A DNA stretch of 64,000 nucleotides from Nocardioides luti (GTDB lineage: Bacteria > Actinomycetota > Actinomycetes > Propionibacteriales > Nocardioidaceae), in NCBI RefSeq assembly GCF_014212315.1, contig NZ_JACKXE010000001.1, positions 248,001-312,000 of the forward strand. The letters run 5' to 3'. How positions within the stretch are numbered: the stretch's first letter is position 1; each line of letters begins with the position of its first letter. Below are positions 1-8,455 of the stretch, in pieces. A program made the translations under genes and the position numbers. The notes under the pieces were generated by a model. That model saw only the letters and a program-made list of their open reading frames with translations. It was not told where the DNA came from and made no database searches.

Positions 1-377
1 TCCATGCCACCGACGATGTTGCGGAGCGTGGTCATCGTGAGCTGCTCGATGGCCTGGATGTAGTTGGCGATCTCGTACGTCGCCGCGATCGGGTCGGTCA
101 CCTGGAAGTAGATGACGGTGTCGATCGAGACCACCAGGTTGTCCTCGGTGATCACCGGCTGCGGCGGGAAGCTCACGACCTGCTCGCGCAGGTCGATGAG
201 GTAGCGCACCTTGTCGATGAACGGGACGACGATGTTGAGGCCGGCGGGCAGCGTCTGCTTGTACTTGCCGAAGCGCTCGACGATGCCGGCGCGGGCCTGC
301 GGCACGATGCGCACGGTCTTCGCGAGCATGACGATGGCGAAGAGCAGGACCAGCGCCAGCAGGATCAGGACGATCAT
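1..377 (-). CDS. SPFH/Band 7 (stomatin-like) membrane protein, 3' end cut off
   Basis: Only the first 125 codons are visible; the C-terminus lies before base 1. The protein opens with a single hydrophobic segment (MIVLILLALVLLFAIVMLA) and continues straight into a Band 7/SPFH domain with the typical RAGIVERFGKY and AGLNIVVPFID stretches. SPFH proteins are membrane-anchored scaffolds that oligomerise in membrane microdomains. The downstream gene in the same direction is an NfeD protein, the usual partner of this family, so the pair probably acts together in membrane organisation or quality control. The ATG at 375-377 is chosen because the membrane anchor follows it directly. The equivalent M. 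tuberculosis pair, from memory, is Rv1488/Rv1487. Confidence 0.93.
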   Translation of the reverse strand, partial: MIVLILLALVLLFAIVMLAKTVRIVPQARAGIVERFGKYKQTLPAGLNIVVPFIDKVRYLIDLREQVVSFPPQPVITEDNLVVSIDTVIYFQVTDPIAATYEIANYIQAIEQLTMTTLRNIVGGM

Positions 378-396
378 GCGGTTCCCCCTAGTGGAC

Positions 397-858
397 TTAC
401 GGATCGAGACGTGGGATCGGGTGGACGTAGGCGGTCGCGCCCTTGATCTGGAGGACCTCGACGGTCTCCCCGGGTGCGATCGCGATGGTGTCGTCGTACG
501 GCGCGGCCGACCAGATCTCGCCGCCGAGCTTGATCCGGCCGTGCGTGAGCGCGGTGACCTCCTCGGTCACCAGGCCCTGCTGGCCGACCAGCTTGCCGTG
601 GCCGAGCTTGAGGTCGGGGCCGGAGTGGAACTTCTTGACCAGGTCGGGGCGCACCAGGGCGAGCGCCCCGATCGAGGCGCCGGCGGCGACGAGCACCTGC
701 ACGACGAGGTGGGCGTCGAAGGCGGCCGTGACCATGCCGGCCAGGGCGCCGACGGCGAGCATGATGAGGATCAGGTCGAGGCTGAACATCTCGGCCACGC
801 CGAGCACGATCGCCAGCCCGAGCCAGGCCTCCCACGCGTTGTCCCGCAACCAGTCCAT
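397..858 (-). CDS. NfeD family membrane protein
   Basis: A 153-residue protein with hydrophobic N-terminal segments (roughly residues 11-65) followed by a soluble C-terminal domain of about 70 residues with the OB-fold-like pattern of NfeD proteins (GQQGLVTEEVT, APGETVEVLQIKG). NfeD proteins accompany SPFH/stomatin proteins and form membrane complexes with them; this gene lies 19 bases upstream of the SPFH gene and is co-directional. It is the short form without the ClpP-like protease domain. A TAGGGT -10 element (865-870, reverse strand) sits 6 bases before the ATG, which suggests a leaderless mRNA. That element overlaps the stop codon of the upstream ABC ATPase gene. Confidence 0.92.
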   Translation of the reverse strand: MDWLRDNAWEAWLGLAIVLGVAEMFSLDLILIMLAVGALAGMVTAAFDAHLVVQVLVAAGASIGALALVRPDLVKKFHSGPDLKLGHGKLVGQQGLVTEEVTALTHGRIKLGGEIWSAAPYDDTIAIAPGETVEVLQIKGATAYVHPIPRLDP

Positions 859-867
859 GACCCGACC

Positions 868-1668
868 CTAGCCCCGGTGCGCGCGCGTGCGCCGTCGTGC
901 GGCGAAGCGGCCGTCCTCGTGCGAGAGCTGGAGCGGCATGCCGAACGCCGCCGACAGGTTGGCCTCGGTGACCACGTGCTCGAGCAGGCCGGCCGAGATC
1001 ACCCGTCCCCCGCGGAGCAGCAGGCCGTGCGTGAAGCCCGGGGGGATCTCCTCGACGTGGTGCGAGACCAGCACGGTGGCCGGCGAGTCGGCGTCCATGG
1101 CCAGCACGGACAGCGTCGAGACGAGGTCCTCGCGCCCGCCGAGGTCCAGCCCGGCCGCGGGCTCGTCGAGCAGCAGGAGCTCCGGGTCCGCCATCAGCGC
1201 GCGGGCGATCTGCACGCGCTTGCGCTCGCCCTCGCTGAGGGTGCCGAAGGTGCGGTCGGTCAGCGCCTTGGCGCCGACCTCGACGAGCAGGTCGCCCGCC
1301 CGCTCGTGGTCGAGGTCGTCGTAGGCCTCGCGCCAGCGCCCGACCACGCCGTACGACGCGGAGACGACCACGTCGTGCACGCGCTCGTGGCGCGGGATGC
1401 GCTCGGCGAGGGCGGCGCTGGTCAGGCCGATCCGCGGGCGCAGGTCGAAGACGTCGACGGTGCCGAGCACCTCGCCCAGGATCCCGGCGACCCCGGAGGT
1501 GGGGTGGATCTGCGCGGCGGCCACCTGCAGCAGCGTCGTCTTGCCGGCCCCGTTGGGACCGAGGATCACCCAGCGCTCGTCCTCCTCGACGGTCCAGTCG
1601 ACCCCGTCGAGGAGCGTCGCCTGACCACGCCGGACGGTCACGTCGGCGAACTCGAGCACGGCGGTCAT
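868..1668 (-). CDS. ABC transporter ATP-binding protein
   Basis: A 266-residue ATPase subunit. Visible motifs are Walker A GPNGAGKTTLL, signature LSEGERKRVQIARAL, Walker B LLLLDEPAAGLD and a switch histidine (LVSHHVEE). The signature LSEGE replaces the usual LSGGQ, as in the ModF/YlmA group of ATPases. No permease gene is adjacent, so the transported substrate and partner are unknown; it could also be a non-transport ATPase. The ATG at 1666-1668 is preferred over upstream starts because the protein then begins at MTAVLEFADVTVRRG, the normal first strand of an ABC domain, and a TAGGGT -10 lies 7 bases upstream (leaderless pattern). Confidence 0.85.
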   Translation of the reverse strand: MTAVLEFADVTVRRGQATLLDGVDWTVEEDERWVILGPNGAGKTTLLQVAAAQIHPTSGVAGILGEVLGTVDVFDLRPRIGLTSAALAERIPRHERVHDVVVSASYGVVGRWREAYDDLDHERAGDLLVEVGAKALTDRTFGTLSEGERKRVQIARALMADPELLLLDEPAAGLDLGGREDLVSTLSVLAMDADSPATVLVSHHVEEIPPGFTHGLLLRGGRVISAGLLEHVVTEANLSAAFGMPLQLSHEDGRFAARRRTRAHRG

Positions 1669-1759
1669 GGCGATCACCCTAGTCAGCCAGTCGGGTCGGG
1701 AAATGGGGCCACACCCTGGACGCGCCCCCGAGACGGGGCCGAGCGTATCCTCACCCGCC

Positions 1760-2494
1760 GTGAGCACCACTCTTCCCCCGTCCGCGCGTCTCGCCTGGTG
1801 GGGCACGGCCTGGCTGCGGGGTCACGTCGTCACCGACCTCCTCATCGACGCCGTGCTCGAGGACGACGCGACCCACGCCGTCGTCGGGCTCGCGGGTGCG
1901 GACGGCACCGAGACGCTCGTGACCGGCCTCGGTCGGCTGCGCGCCGCGGGGGCCGAGGGCCTCGGGCTCGCCGTCCCGGCCGAGGGCGACCCGGTCGGGC
2001 TGGGTGGCCCGCGGGCCTTCAACGACGCGGCGCTCGAGGCAGGCGAGGCCGTCGTCGCGATCGGCGCCGGCGCCGGCCTGGTCCCGCACCGCGTCGGCGC
2101 GGCGATCACCTGGACGGCGTACGCCGCCGAGCGTCGCCAGCTCCCCGATGTCGGTGACGCGGACCGCTCGCTGCGTGCCGCCCTGATCGACACCGCCGAC
2201 ACGCTCGCCCGGCTCGACGTGGCCCGGTGGCGGCCCGAGATCGCCGACCGCCTGATGAACCTGCGGCACCGGCACCCGCTGGACGCGCCCGACGGGGTCC
2301 CGCCACGGTGCGTCGACCTGGCGGCCCGCGGGCTGCAGGCGCTCGAGATCACCGACCTGGCGCTGGACCACGAGGGCGGCGCCGTGACGGCGTACGAGAT
2401 CGAGGCACGCCGCCGGGCGCTGGTGCCGCTCGAACGGGCCGGACGCCGGGCCCTCGTCGCGGCCTGCTCGCCCGAGGTGTGGCCGCCCGGCTGA
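1760..2494 (+). CDS. conserved actinobacterial protein of unknown function
   Basis: A 244-residue soluble protein rich in Ala, Gly and Arg, with no catalytic motif or membrane segment that I recognise. It stands divergent from the ABC ATPase and immediately upstream of serB. The GTG start at 1760 is preferred because a TATCCT hexamer (1746-1751) lies 8 bases upstream, matching the leaderless arrangement of several neighbours; a longer frame to 1667 exists but its extra residues look non-coding. Codon use with G/C at third positions supports real coding. I do not assign a function. Confidence 0.7.
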   Translation: MSTTLPPSARLAWWGTAWLRGHVVTDLLIDAVLEDDATHAVVGLAGADGTETLVTGLGRLRAAGAEGLGLAVPAEGDPVGLGGPRAFNDAALEAGEAVVAIGAGAGLVPHRVGAAITWTAYAAERRQLPDVGDADRSLRAALIDTADTLARLDVARWRPEIADRLMNLRHRHPLDAPDGVPPRCVDLAARGLQALEITDLALDHEGGAVTAYEIEARRRALVPLERAGRRALVAACSPEVWPPG

Positions 2495-2527
2495 GCGGGT
2501 GCCGGGCGGGCGCTAGCCTCGGCGTCG

Positions 2528-3757
2528 ATGACTGACTTCGAGATCCCGGGCGCCAAGCCGGAGACGCTGCTGATCACGCTGACCGGCAAGGACCGCCCCG
2601 GCGTGACGTCCTCGGTCTTCGCGACCCTGGCGCTGGCGGGCGTCGAGGTCCTCGACATCGAGCAGATCGTGCTGCGCCGCCGGCTCATCCTCGGCGTGCT
2701 GGTCACCGCCCCGCGCGACTGGAAGAAGCTGCGCGACGCCGTGGAGGAGACCGCGGCGTCCCTCGACATGAGCGTGGACGTCGACCGCGGCACGGGTGAC
2801 AACAAGGCCCGCAAGGGCGGGCGATCGCACGTCACGATCATCGGGACGCCGCTCAAGGCCGCCGCCATGGGCGCCGTCGCCGGCCGGATCGCGGACTGCG
2901 GCGCCAACATCGACCGGATCGAGCGGATGGCGCGCTACCCCGTCACCGCGATCGACCTCCACGTCTCCGGCGCCGACCCCGACATGCTGCGGTCCGTGCT
3001 CGCCGCCGAGGCCGCGCGCCAGGGCCTCGACATCGCGGTCCAGCCCGCCAACCTGCTGCGCCGCGGGATGCGGCTCATCGTCATGGACGTCGACTCGACG
3101 CTCATCCAGGGCGAGGTGATCGAGATGCTCGCCGCCCACGCCGGCTGCGAGCCCGAGGTCGCGCGGGTGACCGAGTCCGCGATGCGCGGCGAGATCGACT
3201 TCGAGGAGTCGCTGCGGGCGCGGGTCGCACTGCTCGAGGGCGTCCCGGAGAGCGCCATCGGCGAGGTGTACGACGCCATCCAGCTCGCCCCCGGCGCCCG
3301 GACGATGGTGCGGACGCTACGTCGTCTCGGTTACCGCTTCGCGATCGTCTCCGGCGGGTTCAGCCAGATCACCGACCGGCTGGCCGAGGACCTCGGCATC
3401 CACTTCGCGCGCGCCAACGAGCTGGAGATCGTCGACGGCCGGCTGACCGGCCGGATCGTCGGTGCGGTGGTGGACCGGGCCGGGAAGGCCGCCGCGCTGC
3501 GCCAGTTCGCGGCCGAGGTCGGCGTCCCCGAGGCCGCGGTCATCGCGATCGGCGACGGCGCCAACGACCTGGACATGCTCAACGCCGCCGGGCTGGGCAT
3601 CGCCTACAACGCCAAGCAGATGGTGCGCGACGCCGCGGACACGGCCGTGAACGTGCCGTACCTCGACGCGATCATGTACCTCCTCGGCATCTCACGCGAG
3701 GAGATCGAGGCCGCCGACGCCGAGGCCGGCATCGTCACGCCCTCTCCCCCGGTCTAG
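2528..3757 (+). CDS. serB: phosphoserine phosphatase SerB with N-terminal ACT domains
   Basis: A 409-residue protein catalysing the last step of L-serine synthesis, phosphoserine to serine. The first ACT domain (about 13-90, LLITLTGKDRPGVTSSVF) and a second ACT-like domain (about 100-180) precede a HAD phosphatase domain. HAD motif I is MDVDSTLI (nucleophile and acid/base aspartates), motif II is IVSGGF, and motif IV is AIGDGANDLDML. This long two-ACT form is typical of actinobacteria, where the ACT domains are thought to sense serine. A TAGCCT hexamer (2514-2519) lies 8 bases before the ATG. The 3' end meets sixA head-on, the two stop codons sharing the palindromic CTAG at 3754-3757. Confidence 0.96.
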   Translation: MTDFEIPGAKPETLLITLTGKDRPGVTSSVFATLALAGVEVLDIEQIVLRRRLILGVLVTAPRDWKKLRDAVEETAASLDMSVDVDRGTGDNKARKGGRSHVTIIGTPLKAAAMGAVAGRIADCGANIDRIERMARYPVTAIDLHVSGADPDMLRSVLAAEAARQGLDIAVQPANLLRRGMRLIVMDVDSTLIQGEVIEMLAAHAGCEPEVARVTESAMRGEIDFEESLRARVALLEGVPESAIGEVYDAIQLAPGARTMVRTLRRLGYRFAIVSGGFSQITDRLAEDLGIHFARANELEIVDGRLTGRIVGAVVDRAGKAAALRQFAAEVGVPEAAVIAIGDGANDLDMLNAAGLGIAYNAKQMVRDAADTAVNVPYLDAIMYLLGISREEIEAADAEAGIVTPSPPV

Positions 3758-4275
3758 GCGCCGCGGCCGACGTGGAAGGCCGTGAGCCGCGCCGTGGCCA
3801 CGCCGAGGTCCGCCCACGGGGCGTCCACCTCGAACACCGACAGCGCGGAGGTCGGGTAGCCGCTGGCGGCCATTGCGGCCAGCGCCTCGGGGTCGCCGTC
3901 CCCGTCGTCGAGCATCTGGGCGAGGTAGGCCATCGTCGGGTTGTGCCCGAGCAGCACGAGCACGCCCGTGTCGTCGGCCACCGCGCGCACCAGGTCCAGC
4001 GCGGTCTCGGGCCCGGCGGCGTACAGGCCCTCGTCGAAGGCGGCCTCGAGCGACCAGCCGGCGGCGTCGCTGAGGGCCCCCCAGGTCTCCCGGGTCCGGG
4101 TGGCCGCGGAGACCAGCGCCGCCTGCGCCACGATGCCCTCGGCGGCCAGCCAGCGACCGGCCGCAGCGGCGTCCTCGAGACCGCGAGGCGTCAGTGCACG
4201 CTGGTGATCCGTCGGTCCGACCTGTTCGGCCTTCGCGTGACGCATGACGACGAGACGACGGGACTGGCGCTGCAC
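3754..4275 (-). CDS. SixA-type phosphohistidine phosphatase (histidine phosphatase family)
   Basis: About 163-173 residues. The histidine-phosphatase signature LVVMRHAKAEQ gives the RHA nucleophile, the second histidine is in VLLGHNPTM, and TRTRETWGAL and the glutamate-rich DEGLY segment fit SixA. Family members remove phosphate from phosphohistidine on signalling or PTS proteins, or act on small phosphate esters; the exact substrate cannot be read here. Start choice is uncertain: GTG at 4275 gives a short basic N-terminus before the catalytic strand, while ATG at 4245 would begin inside it. The gene is divergent from cphB with about 33 bp between starts, so the two promoters must overlap. 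Confidence 0.85.
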   Translation of the reverse strand: MQRQSRRLVVMRHAKAEQVGPTDHQRALTPRGLEDAAAAGRWLAAEGIVAQAALVSAATRTRETWGALSDAAGWSLEAAFDEGLYAAGPETALDLVRAVADDTGVLVLLGHNPTMAYLAQMLDDGDGDPEALAAMAASGYPTSALSVFEVDAPWADLGVATARLTAFHVGRGA

Positions 4276-4308
4276 GGCGTCACTCTCACATGCCCTAGCC
4301 TCGCTGTC

Positions 4309-5313
4309 ATGCCCAGGGGACCCCTCATGATCATCGGCGGCGCCGAGGACAAGCTTCGCAAGCGCACGATCCTCACGGACTTCGTGACCGCCAGCGGTGG
4401 CGCCGACGCCCGGATCGCCGTCATTCCGACCGCTTCCTCCCTCGGCCCCGAGGTCGTCGAGGTGTACGACGCCCTCTTCCGCAAGCTCGGCGCGGCCGAC
4501 GTCGTCGCCGTGCGCCCGGAGACGCGTCAGGACTCGCACGACCCCGAGCTGGTCGCCCGCCTCGAGCGCGCCACCGGCATCTTCATGACCGGCGGCAACC
4601 AGCTCAAGCTCTCCTCGATCATCGCGGGCACGCCGCTCGCGGACGCCCTGATGGAGGCCCGCGAGCGCGGCGCCGTCATCGCCGGCACCTCAGCCGGCGC
4701 GAGCATCCAGTCCAGCCACATGGTCGCGTTCGGCGGCCCCGGCTCCACGCCCAAGCAGCGGATGACCCAGGTCGCCGCCGGGCTGGGCCTGCTCGAGCAG
4801 ACCGTGATCGACCAGCACTTCGACCAGCGCAACCGCTACGGCCGACTGCTGATGATCGTCTCCCAGTCGCCCCAGCTGCTCGGGATGGGCGTCGACGAGG
4901 ACACCTCGGCGATCGTCGAGGACGTCGACGGCCACGACGTGCTGCGGGTGGTCGGCCGCGGTGCCGTCACGATCTTCGACCCGACGCACATCGTCACCAA
5001 CGCCTACGAGGCCCGACGCTCGGCGCCGCTGCTCTCCAGCGGCGTCGTGCTGCACGTGCTGCCCGCGGGCGCGACGTTCGACCTCACGACCCGCACCTTC
5101 GTCCCGGCGACCACGCTCGTGCACGACGCCGACGAGGCGCAGGAGCAGGCCGAGGCCAGCCACGACCTGCGCCGGCTCGCCCGCGACATCGCGGCCGCCG
5201 ACGCCTCCCCCAGCGCCCTGCGCCGACGCCTGGCGCGCTCCCGCAAGAAGCCGGACACCGCGCCGGTCCCCGCCACCTCCACGGACCCCCACATGGACGG
5301 AGCACCTTCATGA
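4309..5313 (+). CDS. cphB: cyanophycinase CphB
   Basis: A 334-residue peptidase S51 enzyme that cuts cyanophycin (multi-L-arginyl-poly-L-aspartate) into beta-Asp-Arg dipeptides. Visible are the early LMIIGGAEDKL strand, FMTGGNQLKL, the nucleophile elbow GTSAGAS (serine), and the DQHFDQRNRYGRL segment conserved in cyanophycinases. The basic, low-complexity tail (RRRLARSRKKPDTAPVPATS) may be a linker. The ATG at 4309 is fixed by the TAGCCT hexamer at 4296-4301, 7 bases upstream, and by loss of similarity further upstream. The stop overlaps the cphA start (ATGA), so degradation and synthesis enzymes are translationally coupled. Confidence 0.94.
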   Translation: MPRGPLMIIGGAEDKLRKRTILTDFVTASGGADARIAVIPTASSLGPEVVEVYDALFRKLGAADVVAVRPETRQDSHDPELVARLERATGIFMTGGNQLKLSSIIAGTPLADALMEARERGAVIAGTSAGASIQSSHMVAFGGPGSTPKQRMTQVAAGLGLLEQTVIDQHFDQRNRYGRLLMIVSQSPQLLGMGVDEDTSAIVEDVDGHDVLRVVGRGAVTIFDPTHIVTNAYEARRSAPLLSSGVVLHVLPAGATFDLTTRTFVPATTLVHDADEAQEQAEASHDLRRLARDIAAADASPSALRRRLARSRKKPDTAPVPATSTDPHMDGAPS

Positions 5314-8084
5314 CCGAACGGCCGATGCCCGATCTCGCGATCGTCGAGACCCGCGTCTACCGCGGAGCCAACGTCTGGTCCTACGACAAGTCGATCCACC
5401 TCGTCGTCGACCTCGGCTCGCTCGAGAAGTTCCCGACCAACACGGTCCCCGGCTTCACCGAGAACATCCTCCAGATGCTCCCCGGCCTGCGCGAGCACTC
5501 CTGCTCGCGCGGTCGGCGCGGCGGCTTCGTGGAGCGGCTCAACGAGGGCACCTGGCTCGGCCACGTCGCCGAGCACGCGGCGCTGGCCCTCCAGCAGGTC
5601 GTGGGCCACGACATCCGTCGCGGCAAGACCCGTGCGGTCAAGGGCAGGCCCGGCTTCTACAACGTGATCTTCGGGTACGTCGACGAGCAGGTCGGTCTCG
5701 CTGCCGCCCGCCTCGCCGTGCGCCTGGTCAACCACCTCGTCGAGGCCGACCCGGAGTTCGACTGGGACAGCGAGCTGGAGGACTTCATCCGGCGCGCCCA
5801 GCGCACGGCCTTCGGTCCCTCCACGCAGGCGATCATCGACGAGGCGGTCTCCCGCGACATCCCGTGGATCCGCCTCAACCAGCACTCCCTCGTACAGCTC
5901 GGCCAGGGCGTGCACGCCAAGCGGATCCGCGCCACGATGACGTCGGAGACCAGCTCGATCGCGGTCGACATCGCCTCCGACAAGGACCTCACGACCAAGC
6001 TCCTCGGTGCCGCCGGCCTGCCCGTGCCCAAGCAGGAGATGATGCGCAGCGCCGACCAGGCGGTCCGCGCGGCCGAGCGGATCGGCTACCCGGTCGTGCT
6101 CAAGCCGCTCGACGGCAACCACGGCCGCGGCGTGATCCTCGACAACGAGAACGAGGCCGACGTCCGCGCGGCCTTCGAGATCGCCAAGGCCGAGTCCCGG
6201 CGCGGCGTGATCCTGGTCGAGTCGCAGATCGTCGGCAAGGACTACCGCTGCCTGATCATCGACGGCCGGGTCGCCGCCATCGCCGAGCGGGTGCCCGCCT
6301 CCGTCACCGGTGACGGCACCAGCACCGTCGAGCAGCTCGTCGACACCGCGAACGCCGACCCGCGCCGCGGCGTCGGCCACGAGAAGGTGCTGACCCGCAT
6401 CAAGGTCGACGACGCTGCCGTCGAGCTCGTCCGCGAGCAGGGCTTCGCGATGACCGACGTACCCCCCGAGGGCACGATGGTGAAGCTCGCCCTCACCGGC
6501 AACATGTCGACCGGCGGCATCTCGATCGACCGCACGTTCGAGGCGCACCCGGAGAACGTCGAGATCGCCGAGGAGGCGGCCCGGATGATCGGGCTGGACA
6601 TCGCCGGCATCGACTTCATCTGCCCCGACATCACCGAGCCCGTCCGCGAGACCGGCGGCGCGATCTGCGAGGTCAACGCGGCACCCGGCTTCCGGATGCA
6701 CACGCACCCGACCATCGGCGAGCCGCAGTTCATCGCCAAGCCCGTCGTCGACATGCTCTTCCCGCCCGGCGCCCCGGCGCGGATCCCGATCGTGGCCGTG
6801 ACCGGCACCAACGGCAAGACCACGACGTCGCGGATGATCTCGCACATCTTCAAGGGCATGGGCCGCAAGGTCGGCATGACGTCGACCGACGGCGTCGTCA
6901 TCGACGAGCGGCTGCTGATCCGCTCCGACGCGTCCGGGCCCCGCTCCGCGCGGATGGTGCTGCAGAACCCCCGCGTCGACTTCGCCGTCTTCGAGGTGGC
7001 CCGCGGCGGCATCCTGCGCGAGGGCCTCGGCTACGAGCGCAACGACGTCGCCGTGGTCCTGAACGTCCAGCCCGACCACCTCGGGCTGCGCGGCATCGAC
7101 ACCGTCGAGCAGCTCGCCGACGTGAAGGCCGTGCTCGTCGAGGCGGTCCCGCGCGACGGCCACGCCGTGCTCAACGCCGACGACAAGCTCGTGCGCGAGA
7201 TGCGCCGGCGCTGCTCGGGCCAGGTCGTCTGGTTCTCGATGGAGGAGCCCGGCTCCGAGGTCCGCGAGATGATCGACGCGCACTGCCGCCGCGGCGGCAA
7301 GGCGCTCGTGCTCAACCCCTCCGAGCGCGGCGAGATGATCGTGGTCAAGCACGGTCGCCGCGAGATGCAGCTCGCCTGGACCCACCTGCTGCCCGCCACC
7401 TTCGGCGGCAAGGCGCGGATGAACGTCCAGAACGCCCTCGGTGCCGCCGCGGCCGCGTTCGCCGCGGGTGCCCCGCTGCACGACATCCGCCAGGGCCTGC
7501 GGACCTTCTCGACGAACTACTACCTCTCCCCCGGCCGCCTCAACGAGGTCGAGGTCAACGGGATCAACGTCATCGTCGACTACTGCCACAACGCGCCGGG
7601 CATGAAGGCGCTCGGCGACTTCGTCGACCGCGTCGGGGACTCGCTGTCGTCCTCGCACGAGCTCGCCCGTCCCTCGCGGATCGGCATCGTCGCCACCGCC
7701 GGCGACCGTCGCGACGAGGACATGCGCGAGCTCGGGCACATCGCGGCCCAGCACTTCGACGTCGTGGTCGTCCGTGAGGACGTCCAGCTCCGCGGTCGCA
7801 AGCGCGGCGAGACGGCCGCGCTCGTGCTCGAGGGCGTGCGGACCGCGATCAGCGAGGGCGCCCGCTGCAAGCAGGTCGAGGAGGTGCTCGACGAGATCTC
7901 CGCCGTGCGCCACGCCCTCAGCCGGGCCAACAAGGGCGACCTCGTCGTCGTCTGCGTCGACAAGCACGGCGAGGTGATGGCCGAGCTGGAGACCTGGTCG
8001 CACCAGGCCCAGGCCGGCAGCGGCGACCGTGCCGACTCCCCCGCCGGCGACCCGGACTACGACGCCGCGTCCGCGGAGTCCTGA
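5310..8084 (+). CDS. cphA: cyanophycin synthetase CphA
   Basis: A 924-residue ATP-dependent polymerase that alternately adds Asp to the backbone and Arg to each Asp side chain. Domain order: N domain (about 10-160, ETRVYRGANVWS), ATP-grasp (about 220-485, with PLDGNHGRGV as the glycine-rich loop), then a Mur-ligase-like domain from about 490 with P-loop AVTGTNGKTTTS, the ARGGILREG segment and DYCHNAPGMKAL. Length fits bacterial CphA (about 870-930). All three catalytic regions look intact. It follows cphB with a 4-base ATGA overlap and is followed after 8 bases by a cupin gene, forming a three-gene unit. It implies a nitrogen/carbon reserve in this organism. Confidence 0.95.
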   Translation: MTERPMPDLAIVETRVYRGANVWSYDKSIHLVVDLGSLEKFPTNTVPGFTENILQMLPGLREHSCSRGRRGGFVERLNEGTWLGHVAEHAALALQQVVGHDIRRGKTRAVKGRPGFYNVIFGYVDEQVGLAAARLAVRLVNHLVEADPEFDWDSELEDFIRRAQRTAFGPSTQAIIDEAVSRDIPWIRLNQHSLVQLGQGVHAKRIRATMTSETSSIAVDIASDKDLTTKLLGAAGLPVPKQEMMRSADQAVRAAERIGYPVVLKPLDGNHGRGVILDNENEADVRAAFEIAKAESRRGVILVESQIVGKDYRCLIIDGRVAAIAERVPASVTGDGTSTVEQLVDTANADPRRGVGHEKVLTRIKVDDAAVELVREQGFAMTDVPPEGTMVKLALTGNMSTGGISIDRTFEAHPENVEIAEEAARMIGLDIAGIDFICPDITEPVRETGGAICEVNAAPGFRMHTHPTIGEPQFIAKPVVDMLFPPGAPARIPIVAVTGTNGKTTTSRMISHIFKGMGRKVGMTSTDGVVIDERLLIRSDASGPRSARMVLQNPRVDFAVFEVARGGILREGLGYERNDVAVVLNVQPDHLGLRGIDTVEQLADVKAVLVEAVPRDGHAVLNADDKLVREMRRRCSGQVVWFSMEEPGSEVREMIDAHCRRGGKALVLNPSERGEMIVVKHGRREMQLAWTHLLPATFGGKARMNVQNALGAAAAAFAAGAPLHDIRQGLRTFSTNYYLSPGRLNEVEVNGINVIVDYCHNAPGMKALGDFVDRVGDSLSSSHELARPSRIGIVATAGDRRDEDMRELGHIAAQHFDVVVVREDVQLRGRKRGETAALVLEGVRTAISEGARCKQVEEVLDEISAVRHALSRANKGDLVVVCVDKHGEVMAELETWSHQAQAGSGDRADSPAGDPDYDAASAES

Positions 8085-8092
8085 GGCAGCCC

Positions 8093-8452
8093 GTGCGCGT
8101 CCTCACCCTCGACACGGTGCCGCGCCGGGCGATCGACGAGCACGGCAGCCGTGGCTTCACGGTGGGCGGCCTCGGGATCACCGCGGACGCCCACCTGGTC
8201 GTGGTCCGGCTGGGCCGCGGCGGCCGGATCGGGCGGCACCCGGCCGCCGGCCGCCAGCTGCTGCTGGTCGTCGAGGGCGACGCCAGCGTCGCGGGCGCCG
8301 ACGGCGTTCCGCAGCACCTCGTCCCCGGCCAGGCGGCCGTGTGGGAGCCCGGCGAGCCCCACGAGACCCGGTCCACCGACGGGCTCGTCGCGTTCGTCGT
8401 CGAGGGCGACCTCGACGTCGGCAGCCACGTGGGCGCGGTCGACGCGCCCTAG
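8093..8452 (+). CDS. small single-domain cupin protein
   Basis: A 119-residue cupin beta-barrel: the first cupin box is represented by GRIGRHPAAGRQLLLVVEG and the second by PGQAAVWEPGEPHETRST. The metal-binding histidines are partly kept (RHP, PHE), but the canonical G-X5-HXH is reduced to a single His in box 1. It begins with GTG 8 bases after the cphA stop, with a TGAGG ribosome-binding match spanning that stop, so it is probably co-expressed with cyanophycin synthesis. A role as ligand sensor or small enzyme for the cphBA products is only inference. It converges with the Mur-ligase-like gene, with 3 bases between stops. Confidence 0.8.
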   Translation: MRVLTLDTVPRRAIDEHGSRGFTVGGLGITADAHLVVVRLGRGGRIGRHPAAGRQLLLVVEGDASVAGADGVPQHLVPGQAAVWEPGEPHETRSTDGLVAFVVEGDLDVGSHVGAVDAP

Positions 8453-8455
8453 CCC

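Noticed and set aside
1669..1806. Longer ABC ATPase starting at 1806
   Set aside because: The added 46 residues precede the natural first strand and lie antisense to the start of the divergent gene.
5004..8003. A 999-codon open frame on the reverse strand opposite cphA
   Set aside because: It is antisense to a clear cphA gene, has no domain I recognise and reflects high G+C at third codon positions.
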